From Isohypsibius dastychi (taxonomy: Eukaryota; Tardigrada; Eutardigrada; Parachela; Isohypsibiidae): a stretch of DNA of 13,679 nucleotides. Below are positions 1 to 8,118 of this stretch, in pieces. The position numbers and the translations under genes were made by a program. The notes below the pieces were generated by a model. The model was not told the origin of the DNA. It was given only the letters and a program-made list of their open reading frames with translations, and ran no database searches. The DNA is taken from the NCBI GenBank assembly GCA_034696485.1, contig JAQIWT010000929.1, positions 1 through 13,679 on the forward strand, read 5' to 3'. The stretch's first letter is position 1. Each line of letters begins with the position of its first letter.

Positions 1-442
1 GTGATTCCAGTTCATATGTTATTACAGAATTTTTTGGTTTGGAGATTCTAATATGGTTTAACTGTTCGAGTCATTTAATTTGTATTTCATCTGTCACTTT
101 GGTATTTGTTTCGTTGGAATTGCTTCTTGACCCGGGGCGTGTTAGAACGGAAATTGATGTCAACAATAATCAAATAAATCCGCGACGTCTAAGAAGCAGA
201 GATGATGATCTGATAGCCAGGAAGATACAGCAGGAAGGCTCAGTTTTGTCTTCGAGTACGAAGTAGAGTGTGTTCGAAAGGTGGGCCGAATGGTAAGCAT
301 GCAAAGTGATTTAGATGGTGAATGGACACTGGACAGCGTTACGTCATAATGGCGCGAAGTCCGTGCTGACCACCATTTTTTTGGCAAATTTATGGGTTTT
401 TGACCGAAAAATTTCGTTTTATGCGGCCGAAAACTGAATTTC
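1..442. other. No gene recognised
   Basis: Short overlapping open frames exist on both strands here, but none shows a recognisable domain, a splice structure or a convincing start. I see nothing I would annotate as a gene. Confidence 0.5.
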
Positions 443-545
443 TATATGGGGCCGGCTATGTGGAGCTAAAAAAGTTTTCTTATATGGGGCCGGCAATGTG
501 GGGCCTGAAAAATTTAATATGGGGCCCTCCCCTAAATACTCCACT
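443..545. repeat. Degenerate G-rich tandem repeat, three units
   Basis: A unit beginning TATATGGGGCCGGC occurs at 443 and again at 481, 38 bp apart. A third, more degraded copy (ATATGGGGCC) starts near 516. The units share a G-rich core followed by an A/T-rich spacer. An upstream relic (ATGCGGCCG near 421) could be a fourth copy. This is a short minisatellite-like array, and the open plus-strand frame across it (400-645) is probably just a consequence of the repeat. Confidence 0.6.
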
Positions 546-929
546 GCTGACCACGTTGTTGCTCGTCTTTTGGTTTTATACGTCACGTCATGAATCGAGG
601 GGAGAGGGGGGGGGGTCAGATTTAATCACTCTGGATCTCATATGAAAGGGAAACAAGCTCCCTTTACGCATTCCAAAACCTTCAAGCGCACCAAACAAAC
701 ACAACGCCTCATGCCCTTGCGGGCAGTAGTAATCGGTGCTTAATTCAGGCACGGCCCACTAATAGGTCAACGAGCTCCTGGACCCTACCAAAGAGACTTG
801 AGCTGAACCCAGAACACTGGACCGTGTAATGAGCGCAAAAAACACCACGCCCACAAGGTGCTCAAAAAACTTTTTGTATGAACCCTGTGAATGCCACCCG
901 GGTGAATCTGCTACAATCGGAGAGTTTAT
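546..929. other. No gene recognised
   Basis: This is intergenic sequence with a short poly-G run near 607-616. Open frames on the minus strand run on from the thymidylate kinase relic but show no recognisable domain here. Confidence 0.4.
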
Positions 930-1490
930 TGTTGGAGCTTTTAAATACTTTGTTGGTTTTTTGTTCCACAGTCTTTGCGTTCCCACTCCAATGGATTGTC
1001 CAAATCAATGATTCTCCAACTTTGTCCGACCAGACAGAGTTCCTCGAAAGAATCCATAAACACTCGGTTATCTCCGGTTTGCGCTTGCAGAAAGAAGACT
1101 CGTCGAGTTTCATGTGGGAAATAATATCCGGGAAAGTTATCTCTCCTCCTTCCTCGCGCACCACTGCTTGTGTAATCCACTCGCTTGACCGTACACTATA
1201 CTGGAATACAAGTATCGATCGACAATGAGCCTACACCCCGATTCGAGCAGATCTATCATTCCTCCTTTTCTTTTGGTACGATCTGTTGCGGATTTCATGT
1301 ATTTAGACCAGGGTGAAGATTTTAACGTTCCATCAATCATACCATCTGCTGATCTTCCGGTTCAACTCTTTCCATCGCGAGAATGAAAAGACATTTGGTT
1401 GTCTATATGACCCAGCTTCAGTAGGATCTCATAAAGAAAATTCTGCCTGGGTTTTTTTCCTGTTTTTTGCACTTCAGTAAACTAACAAGA
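930..1490 (-). pseudogene. Thymidylate kinase (dTMP kinase) relic
   Basis: Thymidylate kinase phosphorylates dTMP to dTDP in DNA precursor synthesis. Reading the minus strand from about 1475, one frame gives a decayed P-loop region (EVQKTGKKPRQ, matching the family pattern EGxDRxGKSTQ). It continues with FLYEILLKLGH, a TGA stop, then MIDGTLKS, LLESG and VDRYLYSSIVYGQASGL (the DRY motif at 1212-1223 and the region after it), then QWC. The frame closes with TAA at 1137-1139. The family's next segment (FPDIISHMKLDE) continues in a second frame. A C-terminal block resembling the family's WxxIDxxxxxE region (WRIIDLDNPLEW) is in a third. Order and spacing match a roughly 200-residue enzyme. The stop, two frame changes and a P-loop Ser/Thr replaced by Lys and Pro make it non-functional. 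No intron is evident, so a processed retrocopy is possible. The ends are approximate. Confidence 0.8.
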
Positions 1491-1548
1491 TTACGCGTTT
1501 ACTGGTCACATGTATAACACGGGCTATTAAAGTCGAAACTGAAACGCT

Positions 1549-1632
1549 AAAAAAAATTGACAAGCGGAATGAAAAATAAGAAAAAAGAAATAGAAAAGAA
1601 AAAATAAAGTTGGAAAATAAAATAAAAAAAAG
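1549..1632. repeat. A-rich low-complexity tract
   Basis: Over 80 bp of almost uninterrupted purines, mainly A with scattered G and occasional T. On the minus strand it is a long pyrimidine tract just upstream of the thymidylate kinase relic. It could be a degraded poly(A) or a simple-sequence tract. No function can be read from it. Confidence 0.6.
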
Positions 1633-2145
1633 CAGACTGAAAAATCAGAATCACAGGTCTTCATAAGGTTTGAAGAACAATCGAGTTTTCTGTTCGATAC
1701 GAAAGTATAGTATGTCAGATGTGAATGAATTCGCTGTAGATGTGGGCGGTAACTCCGTGTGATCGGGTTGATTGCGCTTAGCTCAGGAAGGCGATAGTAC
1801 CGACGCACGAAGGGATGACGGTGCACCAGATTGGACGATTTTCGCTCCGCCTGTCCGCTCTCCCATGCCATCGAGTCAAGTTGAGGCGATAGGATCGCGC
1901 CAAATCGACATTTGCATCATCTCCCCTGGGTGGTTGGGCCTCGAAGCGCTGACAGCGGCCCGTTTATACGAAACGGGTATCTTCATGCATACAATCCAGA
2001 TGGGAAGCCCTGAATAGGCATTCCAGAGTCTGACTTTCGGCGAATTTACCTAAACAATTCTGGAATTTTGAAGTTTTCTCTCCCTAGATTTAATTTCTTC
2101 AGCTTGGAAGTTTTTCTGTTTTCATCAACTTTATTTTCCACAATC
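1633..2145. other. No gene recognised; small perfect hairpin at 1959-1977
   Basis: Open frames run on both strands between about 1730 and 2017, but none resembles a known family. A 7-bp perfect stem with a 5-nt loop (CCCGTTT, ATACG, AAACGGG) lies at 1959-1977. The rest of the stretch, after 2020, is AT-rich. Confidence 0.4.
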
Positions 2146-2229
2146 ATGGATGATACCATCAAATTTATTGATCCGTCGGAGTTAATAAACCAGCACTTTG
2201 TCATCTTAAACAAATTTTTTGTTCCCTGA
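2146..2229 (+). CDS. Possible 27-residue small ORF or first exon
   Basis: An ATG with a purine at +4 follows a pyrimidine-rich stretch and opens a 27-codon frame beginning MDDTIKFIDPSEL and ending in TGA. The composition looks protein-like, but the ORF is short enough to occur by chance. It could be a starting exon or nothing. No family is recognised. Confidence 0.15.
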   Translation: MDDTIKFIDPSELINQHFVILNKFFVP

Positions 2230-2384
2230 TCTGAAATTATTCTAATTTTGCCAAAACCAAGTGATCAAATTTCTGCGCCTGGGATCCCGGCGGAGGCGTT
2301 TCATCCAGAATTATCTTCTGTCGAAAATCCTGCAAAAGAACCCTGGATGCATCTGTTGTTCCTTGGGAGAAAAAAACTGTGAAA

Positions 2385-2645
2385 CAAGAGATGAGAAAGG
2401 ATGGCTAGATGGTAAACCATACAGACTGATGAAGCAACACGAGCTTAAGCACTGCATGAGCAACTGAGACAGTGAGCAAGCCAAAGATACAAATAGAAAC
2501 TTTAAAAAAGATGGCTAAGGATCTGGTGATGTTGCAGACAGATGGTGCAAATGTGACCTTAACGCGAAATGGCCAGCCACTGCAATTCCTTTCTTGTCTC
2601 TGCTTCAAGGTTCGAGACTACGAGTTACTCCCAGCTTCACAGTGA
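2385..2645 (+). repeat. Dispersed repeat copy A, with coding-like frame
   Basis: About 190 bp here (roughly 2390-2580) aligns in the same orientation with 12815-12995 (copy B), with clear but substantial divergence. Two blocks are best conserved: one around GATGGCTAGATGG, and one from about 2478 to 2570. In the second block the frame at 2460-2645 is open (61 codons, TGA at 2643). It reads KPKIQIET, DLVMLQTD and NVTLT, and copy B gives KLKIEIET, DLLMFQTD and NVTLT in its own frame. Most differences fall at third positions or are conservative, as expected if the ancestor was coding. In copy A no ATG precedes the frame, because a TGA closes it at 2457. I do not recognise the protein. Confidence 0.55.
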
Positions 2646-3315
2646 CGCAAAAAACCCCGGATACCCGCCCTGTCAGACGAGCTCGAACCTTGTGTTGTCA
2701 ATTCCAGATGCATAGCTCCGGGCACACATCTGGTAACTTTGAGTTATAATGTTACGTAGGAGACCGCCTTCTGTTGAGCCGTTCACGAACTCGAACCAGG
2801 ATAGTGCTCAAACGTATGCAGAAACGTTTCTTATATCGTGAGTTACCTCAGATGCTTACGTTGTTGACAATTTGTTCAAGATGTATTCTCCCGCAGACTA
2901 TGCCAGAAGTCACCTCTGCAATTAGTTGGACAAATCCAACTGAGAGACCACGCTGTCTAGATCTCAGTCGATCCAACAGTATTCAGCACGCAAAGTTCCT
3001 TCACAAGTGTCTCTAGAAGGTCTACAAAGAAGCTAACGCTGGGAGAAACTATCCCATACTTGCCATACTGTTGGTGTTTTCAGACCGAACACACCTGAAT
3101 CACATTTTTCGGATTCTGAAGTTAGTCATCGAACGACTAGCTTCACTGTTTCAATCCGACAGCAAAGCAGTAGACTTTCAGTCCATCTCGAACAGAAACG
3201 CTTATCGGTCCTCGTAGCAGCAGATCTTGTATACCAGCACCTCCGTGCCAGTATCACGCAGTAACAGATTCTGCTGTCACGAAGTTCTCAATAAGGGCGT
3301 GTAAATTTTTCATGA
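2646..3315. other. Unassigned region upstream of the retroelement; no LTR recognised
   Basis: A 5' LTR and primer-binding site would be expected in or near this stretch if the retroelement were complete. I found no block here repeated downstream of 9482 and no clear tRNA-complementary site. Short open frames exist (for example 2774-3016 plus) but show no recognisable domain. An 11-bp inverted repeat pairs 2606-2616 with 2682-2692, the right arm lying in this stretch. Confidence 0.4.
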
Positions 3316-3513
3316 AGTAATACTCCCTTCACTCGAGCGGTTTGTCCAAATACGGCAATCTCGTGCTCTCTGAGCGGTGAATCATCGACGGGTTGGGTCA
3401 CCGCCTCAACAGCAGCTGAAGTAGCCAAAGCATCGAGCGAAGGAATCTCCGACAAGGTAGAGGAGCCTGAAGATTCCGACCTCGGCCCTGATCAACGAAT
3501 AGACCTCTACTAA
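3316..3513 (+). CDS. Acidic open frame just before gag
   Basis: A 65-codon frame without an ATG opens after TGA at 3313 and ends at TAA 3511-3513, seven bases before the gag ATG. Its second half is rich in Ser, Ala, Glu and Asp (for example VEEPEDSDLGPDQR). It could be a leader region, the decayed N-terminus of gag in another frame, or a chance opening. No family is recognised. Confidence 0.25.
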   Translation, partial: SNTPFTRAVCPNTAISCSLSGESSTGWVTASTAAEVAKASSEGISDKVEEPEDSDLGPDQRIDLY

Positions 3514-3520
3514 TCCCATC

Positions 3521-4460
3521 ATGTCTGTAACTTCAACTCCGTCCACGAACACCACTAATAGCTCTACAACATCTCAAGCCGGAGGCTCATCGGATGCTGT
3601 TCTTGCCAATTCTTTAGCTGACGCTAAGCAAGTGGCAGCGCAGTTAGAAGCTGGGAACCTTCCGCCTCTCGCTCCGCTGGCGACCTTTTCCCACAAACCA
3701 GAAGAAGAGAAAACAACATAAGGCTCGCGAACAACTGGACAAGGCAAAAATGTCAGCAAAAGTTTCACTTCAACTGAGCGGCGATGCGTGGAGCTGGTGG
3801 CAACGTTGCCATCAACTGCAGCCCCAAATTACAATTTGGCTTTTGTTGAAAGATGAATTGATCACTGGCTTCAGACGACCTGATGTTCTTAATTTCCGAA
3901 TGCGGCACTCAGCCGACCATGCAACGGGTAAATGTGTGCATGAATTCCACTACGCAATTCTGGAAATGTATGACATTCTCAGAACTGTTGGAAGATCTTA
4001 TTCTCCCTAAAAAATGGCAAGGACATTACAAGTACATTGCAACCATGGATCCACAGACACCAGCGGACTACTCGAGTGCCGCGTCAAAAGTCACTGAGTT
4101 CCACCGAAAGGCAAATCCCAAACAGCAGAGTCGCCGTACGCGGCAAAAAGAACTCACTTTGACAATTAGTGCTGATCTGGACATGAACAGTCCATGGGCT
4201 CCTCTTTTGCAAAACGAAGCCCCACATGTTCTCACCAGGGCTGCTGCAGTTTTTTGCGAGGTCAACAGGCACCTCAGAATCGAGAGTTCCCGAGACTCCA
4301 GAGAAAAGCTAACACAACATTGCGAAACCAAGTTTTTCGAAACTACAATCGAGGTCTTCCATGCTCAATCTCACCTGGAAGTACCCGCTGCAGCTCTACG
4401 CACACCTGCTTAAGCTGTGGTCGGGCGAATCATCCGAAATAAAGCTTGTAGAGAACATCA
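3521..4460 (+). pseudogene. Ty3/gypsy-type gag (capsid, then first zinc knuckle), broken
   Basis: Gag is the structural protein of LTR retroelement particles. An ATG at 3521 opens a Ser/Thr/Ala-rich N-terminus closed by TAA at 3719-3721. The capsid-like part follows in another frame at 3750-4010. It has LQLSGDAWSWW, a downstream W..LK.EL...FR pattern and a V.EF segment, all typical of the retrotransposon gag family. It moves to the 3883-4413 frame near 3980, where ELLEDLILPKKW and a conserved-looking acidic/Ala segment continue the domain. A zinc knuckle follows at about 4400-4453: CLSCGRANHPK is in one frame, but the last Cys (ACRE) is in the next, so a frameshift lies inside it. At least three frame changes make it non-functional. 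Confidence 0.75.
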
Positions 4461-4602
4461 ACCGTGTCAGTAAAACAGGAGCTTGCAAGGAAACAACAAC
4501 TCCCCAAACGGTTTCAACAAAAGCAACTTTGCCCAACGCGCGCCCCCAACCATTGCAAAACCCAACGCGCAGCGCTCGTTTGGTCCTTGAACACCCGTAC
4601 AA

Positions 4603-4833
4603 TTCTTCTACTGCAAGGGGCTCTACTTTAGATCATCTTGTCCAAAGTTGTCAACATCTCCAAGTTTTGTCCCTCTCGCAGAAGCTCAAGCATGACGGCT
4701 GAACATAATGCCCACCGAGTCCTTCGTCGTTGCAGTATGTTTGGATAAAACAACTCAGACACGCGAAGGACTTCTGGTATCTGAACTGCCACAACGTAGG
4801 TTTTCACTTTAGATCGTTCTGCCCCGAGAACGT
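4603..4833 (+). other. Two further degenerate zinc-knuckle-like motifs
   Basis: At about 4603-4650 the sequence encodes YCKGLYFRSSCPK, which looks like a CCHC knuckle missing its first Cys and with Tyr for His. At about 4786-4833 it encodes CHNVGFHFRSFCPE, a knuckle-like motif with Val at the second Cys position. The nucleotides around ACTTTAGATC are nearly the same in both, about 183 nt apart, so one may be a duplicate of the other. They sit between the capsid region and the protease, where nucleocapsid knuckles belong. Confidence 0.5.
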
Positions 4834-5551
4834 AAACGTACAATTAGCAACTCGGTCACGACCTCTGGCATCTATGAACATGATAACCACAGCCAAATCA
4901 GTGGCGATGACTTCCAACTTGGCGGTGCACCCACCGCCAAAGAATGCGGTTGACGCCGTCATCCCTATGCAGGTGGAAGGGTACGATGCCCTCGCCTTGC
5001 TGGACACTGGCTCTTTAGTGACAGTTATCAGTTACGAAATTGTGCAGCAGCTCCGCCAAGAGATGTCAGTAGTCATAAGTGAATATAGACCTATCACATC
5101 TGCCAATGGACATGCTATGTAATGTATGGGCACCTTACAAGTATCTCTTACTGCGTTTGAGCGTGCACTGGCACCCAAGTTTAATGAAGTGCCTCTAGCC
5201 TTCGATATTATACTGGGCGTCCCCAACTTCAAGAGTGATGCAGAGTACAACACAGAGGTTCACCTGTTTCCAGTTGCTTATACTCAACAAAATGATACGG
5301 AACGTATTCCGCAATCGCCAGATCATATCGAATGCCACTGTGGTCACGCTTTAGCTCCGTTACTCCGAAGGCGCATCGATGCCTGTGAACACCCACACAT
5401 CTTAACCATCAAAAATCAACCTGAGTTCACTATGAATGCGGACAAGAGATTATCGACGAATCAGATTTCTGCAAACACCCTCACACCTGTAAGGCAAGCG
5501 CAGCTCATCCGAAGTCCCAAGTCTTCTGTCGACGACTGTATTGTTACTTGA
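4730..5551 (+). pseudogene. Retroelement aspartic protease, one in-frame stop
   Basis: The protease processes the Gag-Pol polyprotein. One reading frame runs through the whole stretch, interrupted only by TAA at 5120-5122. The active-site motif LLDTGS is intact (Asp at 5003-5005), preceded by a beta-strand-like VEGYDAL. The C-terminal hydrophobic-hydrophobic-Gly motif is present as FDIILGV (5201-5221), a spacing normal for a retropepsin of about 100 residues. The stop lies between the active site and this motif, so the core would be cut in half. After about 5250 the frame stays open to 5551 as a linker with no recognised domain. The zinc-knuckle-like motif near 4786 is in the same frame. Confidence 0.8.
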
Positions 5552-5696
5552 AGTGTAACACCTAACGAGACCTAGCTGTGCACGGTTTACTGCACGATCG
5601 ATTTGACAATGGTACTTCGACGAGGAAACTTCAATGTTGGGATACACGATTGGATTTTCTAACACCGATTCGAAACTAAGTCCTCCAACATAGCTC

Positions 5697-6525
5697 CCGC
5701 CAGACTACGCGCGCATGGGTAAACAGCTTACAATAATGCAATGCCAGCAGCTGTCGCTGCTTTTGACTGAATTCAAAGACCTGTTTTCAAGCCTAGAACA
5801 GCCAAACGGCGTTACCACTGTCTCACCGATCGAGATTGAGCTGACATCCACAGTGCCAGTCTGGGTTTCCTAGCGGAGGCTGGCACAGAAAGAACGGGAA
5901 GATGCTCAGAAATTGGTGGCACAACATGTCTCAGAAGGAATCATGGAACCTGCAAGAAGTCCATATCAGTCCTCTATCCACATGTCAAACGGAGAATACC
6001 GAATAGTTGGCAACTTCCGACAACTAAACAAAGTTATGGAATTACTTTAGGTGCACCGTCCCCTATGCGAGTCATATTTTTGACAACATGAGAAACTGCT
6101 TCTTCTTTACAAGTCTCGTCCCACGGACTGGGTTCCATCAGCTTTCGAAATCCGAGAAGTTCAGTGACTTTCTGACTTTAAGCACTTCTGCTGGTAATTT
6201 CATCAACGTCACCTTACCTATGGGCATTTAATGTTCAACCGCCATTTTTCAGCAAGCCCTCAACACACTTATGAGCGACCTCCTATGTCGCCATTGTACG
6301 GTTTATGTCGATGACGTATACACAGCATCATCAGATTTTGAGAAACATATGGAAAGCGTTCGAATGGAATTCGAGAGGCTTCGTAAAGGGAATTTTACCT
6401 TGAACCCAAATGAATGCAGCTTCGGATGTCTCACGGCAAAAGTTCTTGGATATTTTATTTTTGAAAACAGGTTCAAAAAAATGAATCTAAGGTGGCAACA
6501 GTCAAGAATTCCCCACACCTGAAGA
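5697..6525 (+). pseudogene. Ty3/gypsy-type reverse transcriptase, broken
   Basis: Reverse transcriptase copies element RNA into DNA. The fragment starts in one frame with LLTEFKDLFS (about 5758), meets TAG at 5871, and continues in the same frame through EGIMEPARSPYQSS and YRIVGNFRQLN (5997-6029). It shifts frame near 6040-6060. The next frame carries the palm and fingers remnants: FDNM, GFHQL, VTLPMGI followed by TAA at 6229, then AIFQQALNTL. The catalytic motif YVDDV (6304-6318) is intact, followed by the HM...V...F.RL segment and LNPNECSFG and LGY. The order matches the gypsy family throughout. The catalytic aspartate upstream of the YVDD pair (the LDL motif) appears changed (SLVPRTGFHQL). 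I cannot name the clade. Confidence 0.85.
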
Positions 6526-7031
6526 CAGTCACGCAACTTCGCAGCTTCGTGGGACTATGAAGTTTCTGGCGGATCTTCATACCAGGCCTTGCCAACATTT
6601 CAGCACCTTTGTGCGATCTCTTCTCTGATCCGGACAAAGACAAAAAAAACAACGTCATCGTTTTGATGAGAGTTCATCAACAGGCCTTCCAGACTCTTAA
6701 AGAGAAGGTGACGACGGCACCTGTTCTCGCCCACTTTCTGGACGACCTGGATACCGCCATTATGTTGACAGCTCCAACGCCGCTTGTGGAGCAATTCTAG
6801 CTCAAAAACACTTCAAAGGAACCAAACATGTCTCTTATTGTTCCCAAAAGTTCACGCGCTCGGAAGGCCTTTCGAGTAGGATAGAACGAGAATGCACCAG
6901 GTAAGTCTATGCGGTCGAACGATTTCGGCACTACCTTGGTCCTTCCGAAGTCAATGCAACTTTCCATCTGTGCTTCCGTACACGATCAGAATGCCGAACT
7001 TGCGCATTCTGGATTGAAATAGTGTTTGTAA
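6486..7031 (+). pseudogene. RT connection and N-terminal RNase H (segment A)
   Basis: This continues the polymerase after a frame change near 6480. In the frame 6486-6800 it shows QLRSFVGL, TGA at 6558, then the connection segment FIPGLANISAPLCDLF and AFQTLKEKVTTAPVLAHF. That is the standard run-in to gypsy RNase H. Near 6765 it shifts to another frame with DSSNAACGAILAQK, where the first catalytic Asp of RNase H is kept at 6767-6769. YCSQKFTRSE, a TAA at 6902 and VERFRHYLG follow. The expected C-terminal half (the TDH motif region) is missing, and the sequence runs into integrase instead. A piece with that missing half occurs about 1 kb downstream. Confidence 0.75.
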
Positions 7032-7929
7032 GCAATCGCGAATCGATTCTTCTCTCCCAAGATGGCGAAGCTGGTACGAAGATATTGTGCCAGCTACACA
7101 ATCTGCCAGACTCATGGCTGGGCAAGAAACGAGAAAGTTGGAAACCTGCAAAGTCTGCCTGTACCACCACGCATTTTTCTGACGATATGTGAGGACACAG
7201 GGTGTCTTCTATCCAAGAGTGGCAATCACTGATACATGTGTATGTGAGTTGTCATCTTTCCTCATCGCCAAACCTGTAGCGAATCACACGGCAACTACGG
7301 TCGCCAAGTTCTTGATTGAATAGACGTGTTTCTCCACTTTTCTTTTTCCTCAAACCATCAGAAGTAACATAGCAGAACAGTTCATGAGAACAGTCGATCA
7401 AAACATTATGAGAAGTCTCCACATCCAACATTAACCGAGTTCGGGTTGGCGACCCTAAACGACTTGAGCCGTCGACCGTGGTCGCCGCACGCTTGGTAGT
7501 CTTTTGAGCAAGATTTGCTCCAAAAGCCAGAAAAAGTTTGCGCGTGCCGTGGGCAGTCTTTGCAATGAATGCGAGTGTCCACTCCGGGCCTCAACTGTTT
7601 CCATTTCAGATTGTCAATGGAGTTTATTATGTTTTCCCGTCTAGGTGTTGTTACCCCTGGAGTCAGATGAGCCCTTCGTCACTGAGGTCACCGATCAGGT
7701 TCCAGATTTGTAAGCCTATGCAACCGCCAATATACATGAGCATGAACGTTACGCGGAAAACCATTTCAACGCAGACCAAAATCAGGTCTTTTTCAAACTC
7801 GGGAGCAAAGTTCTTCTGTTTGCTCCACATCATAATGGGAAATCTGCAAGGAAGCTATCGCACCCGTGGCAGGGACCATATGGGATATCAGCCCAGGTCG
7901 CCCCCAATAACTATACCAACCTGAATGGT
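7032..7929 (+). pseudogene. Integrase (segment A), broken
   Basis: Integrase inserts the DNA copy into the genome. The frame at 7032-7233 shows FFSPKMAKLVRRY and then CQT, the end of the zinc-binding domain, with Tyr where the first Cys should be. Another frame (7222-7431, TAG at 7321) shows AITDTC, with a candidate first catalytic Asp, then NHTATTVAKFL and TIRSNIAEQF. In that last motif the second catalytic Asp is replaced by Asn. RRTLGSLLSKI and then NASVHSG and LFPFQIVNG (7538 frame) match the family's helix and the h.sTG.sPF.l..G segment. From 7714 one frame runs with FKLGSKVLLFAP, GKSARKLSHPWQGPYGI, the SH3-like C-terminal domain of gypsy integrases. That frame passes straight into segment B. 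Confidence 0.75.
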
Positions 7930-8118
7930 TCAGAATGTCGCTATTCAACTACGGAACGCAAAGCCATTGCCATCATTCAGACATGCGAAAGGTCCCGTCA
8001 TTCTTTGCTTGGAAGATCAGTGAAGGTTTTCACCGATCACCATAGCTTATTCTAGTTGATCAGTTCGAAAGATCCAAGCAACCGTCTGGTGCGATGGAGT
8101 TCGCGCCTTCCAGAATAA
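7930..8118 (+). pseudogene. C-terminal half of RNase H (segment B)
   Basis: In the same frame as the preceding integrase C-terminus, the sequence becomes YSTTERKAIAIIQ, HSLLGRSVKVFTDHHSLF and, after TAG at 8053, SNRLVRWSSRLPE with TAA at 8116. This is the typical gypsy RNase H ending (E..YS.TERE, TDH.SL, RL.RW...L). It is the piece missing from segment A. Its position after an integrase is abnormal for a Ty3/gypsy element, so it marks the start of a second, 5'-truncated copy or a rearranged block. Confidence 0.75.

Noticed and set aside
878-1228. Plus-strand 116-codon ORF
   Set aside because: It lies opposite the thymidylate kinase relic, whose motifs are clear on the minus strand. The plus frame is a shadow.
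1776-1840. tRNA-like stretch with a TTAGCTCAG D-arm motif
   Set aside because: No T-arm (GTTCRANYC) follows at the right distance and no acceptor stem pairs, so the motif alone does not support a tRNA.
1527-1871. Minus-strand 114-codon ORF ending in a Phe/Leu-rich tail
   Set aside because: The Phe-rich end comes from the A-rich tract at 1549-1632 and the rest shows no domain.
2765-2805. Minus-strand T-arm-like GGTTCGAGTTC
   Set aside because: The bases on either side do not form a T stem and no cloverleaf can be drawn.
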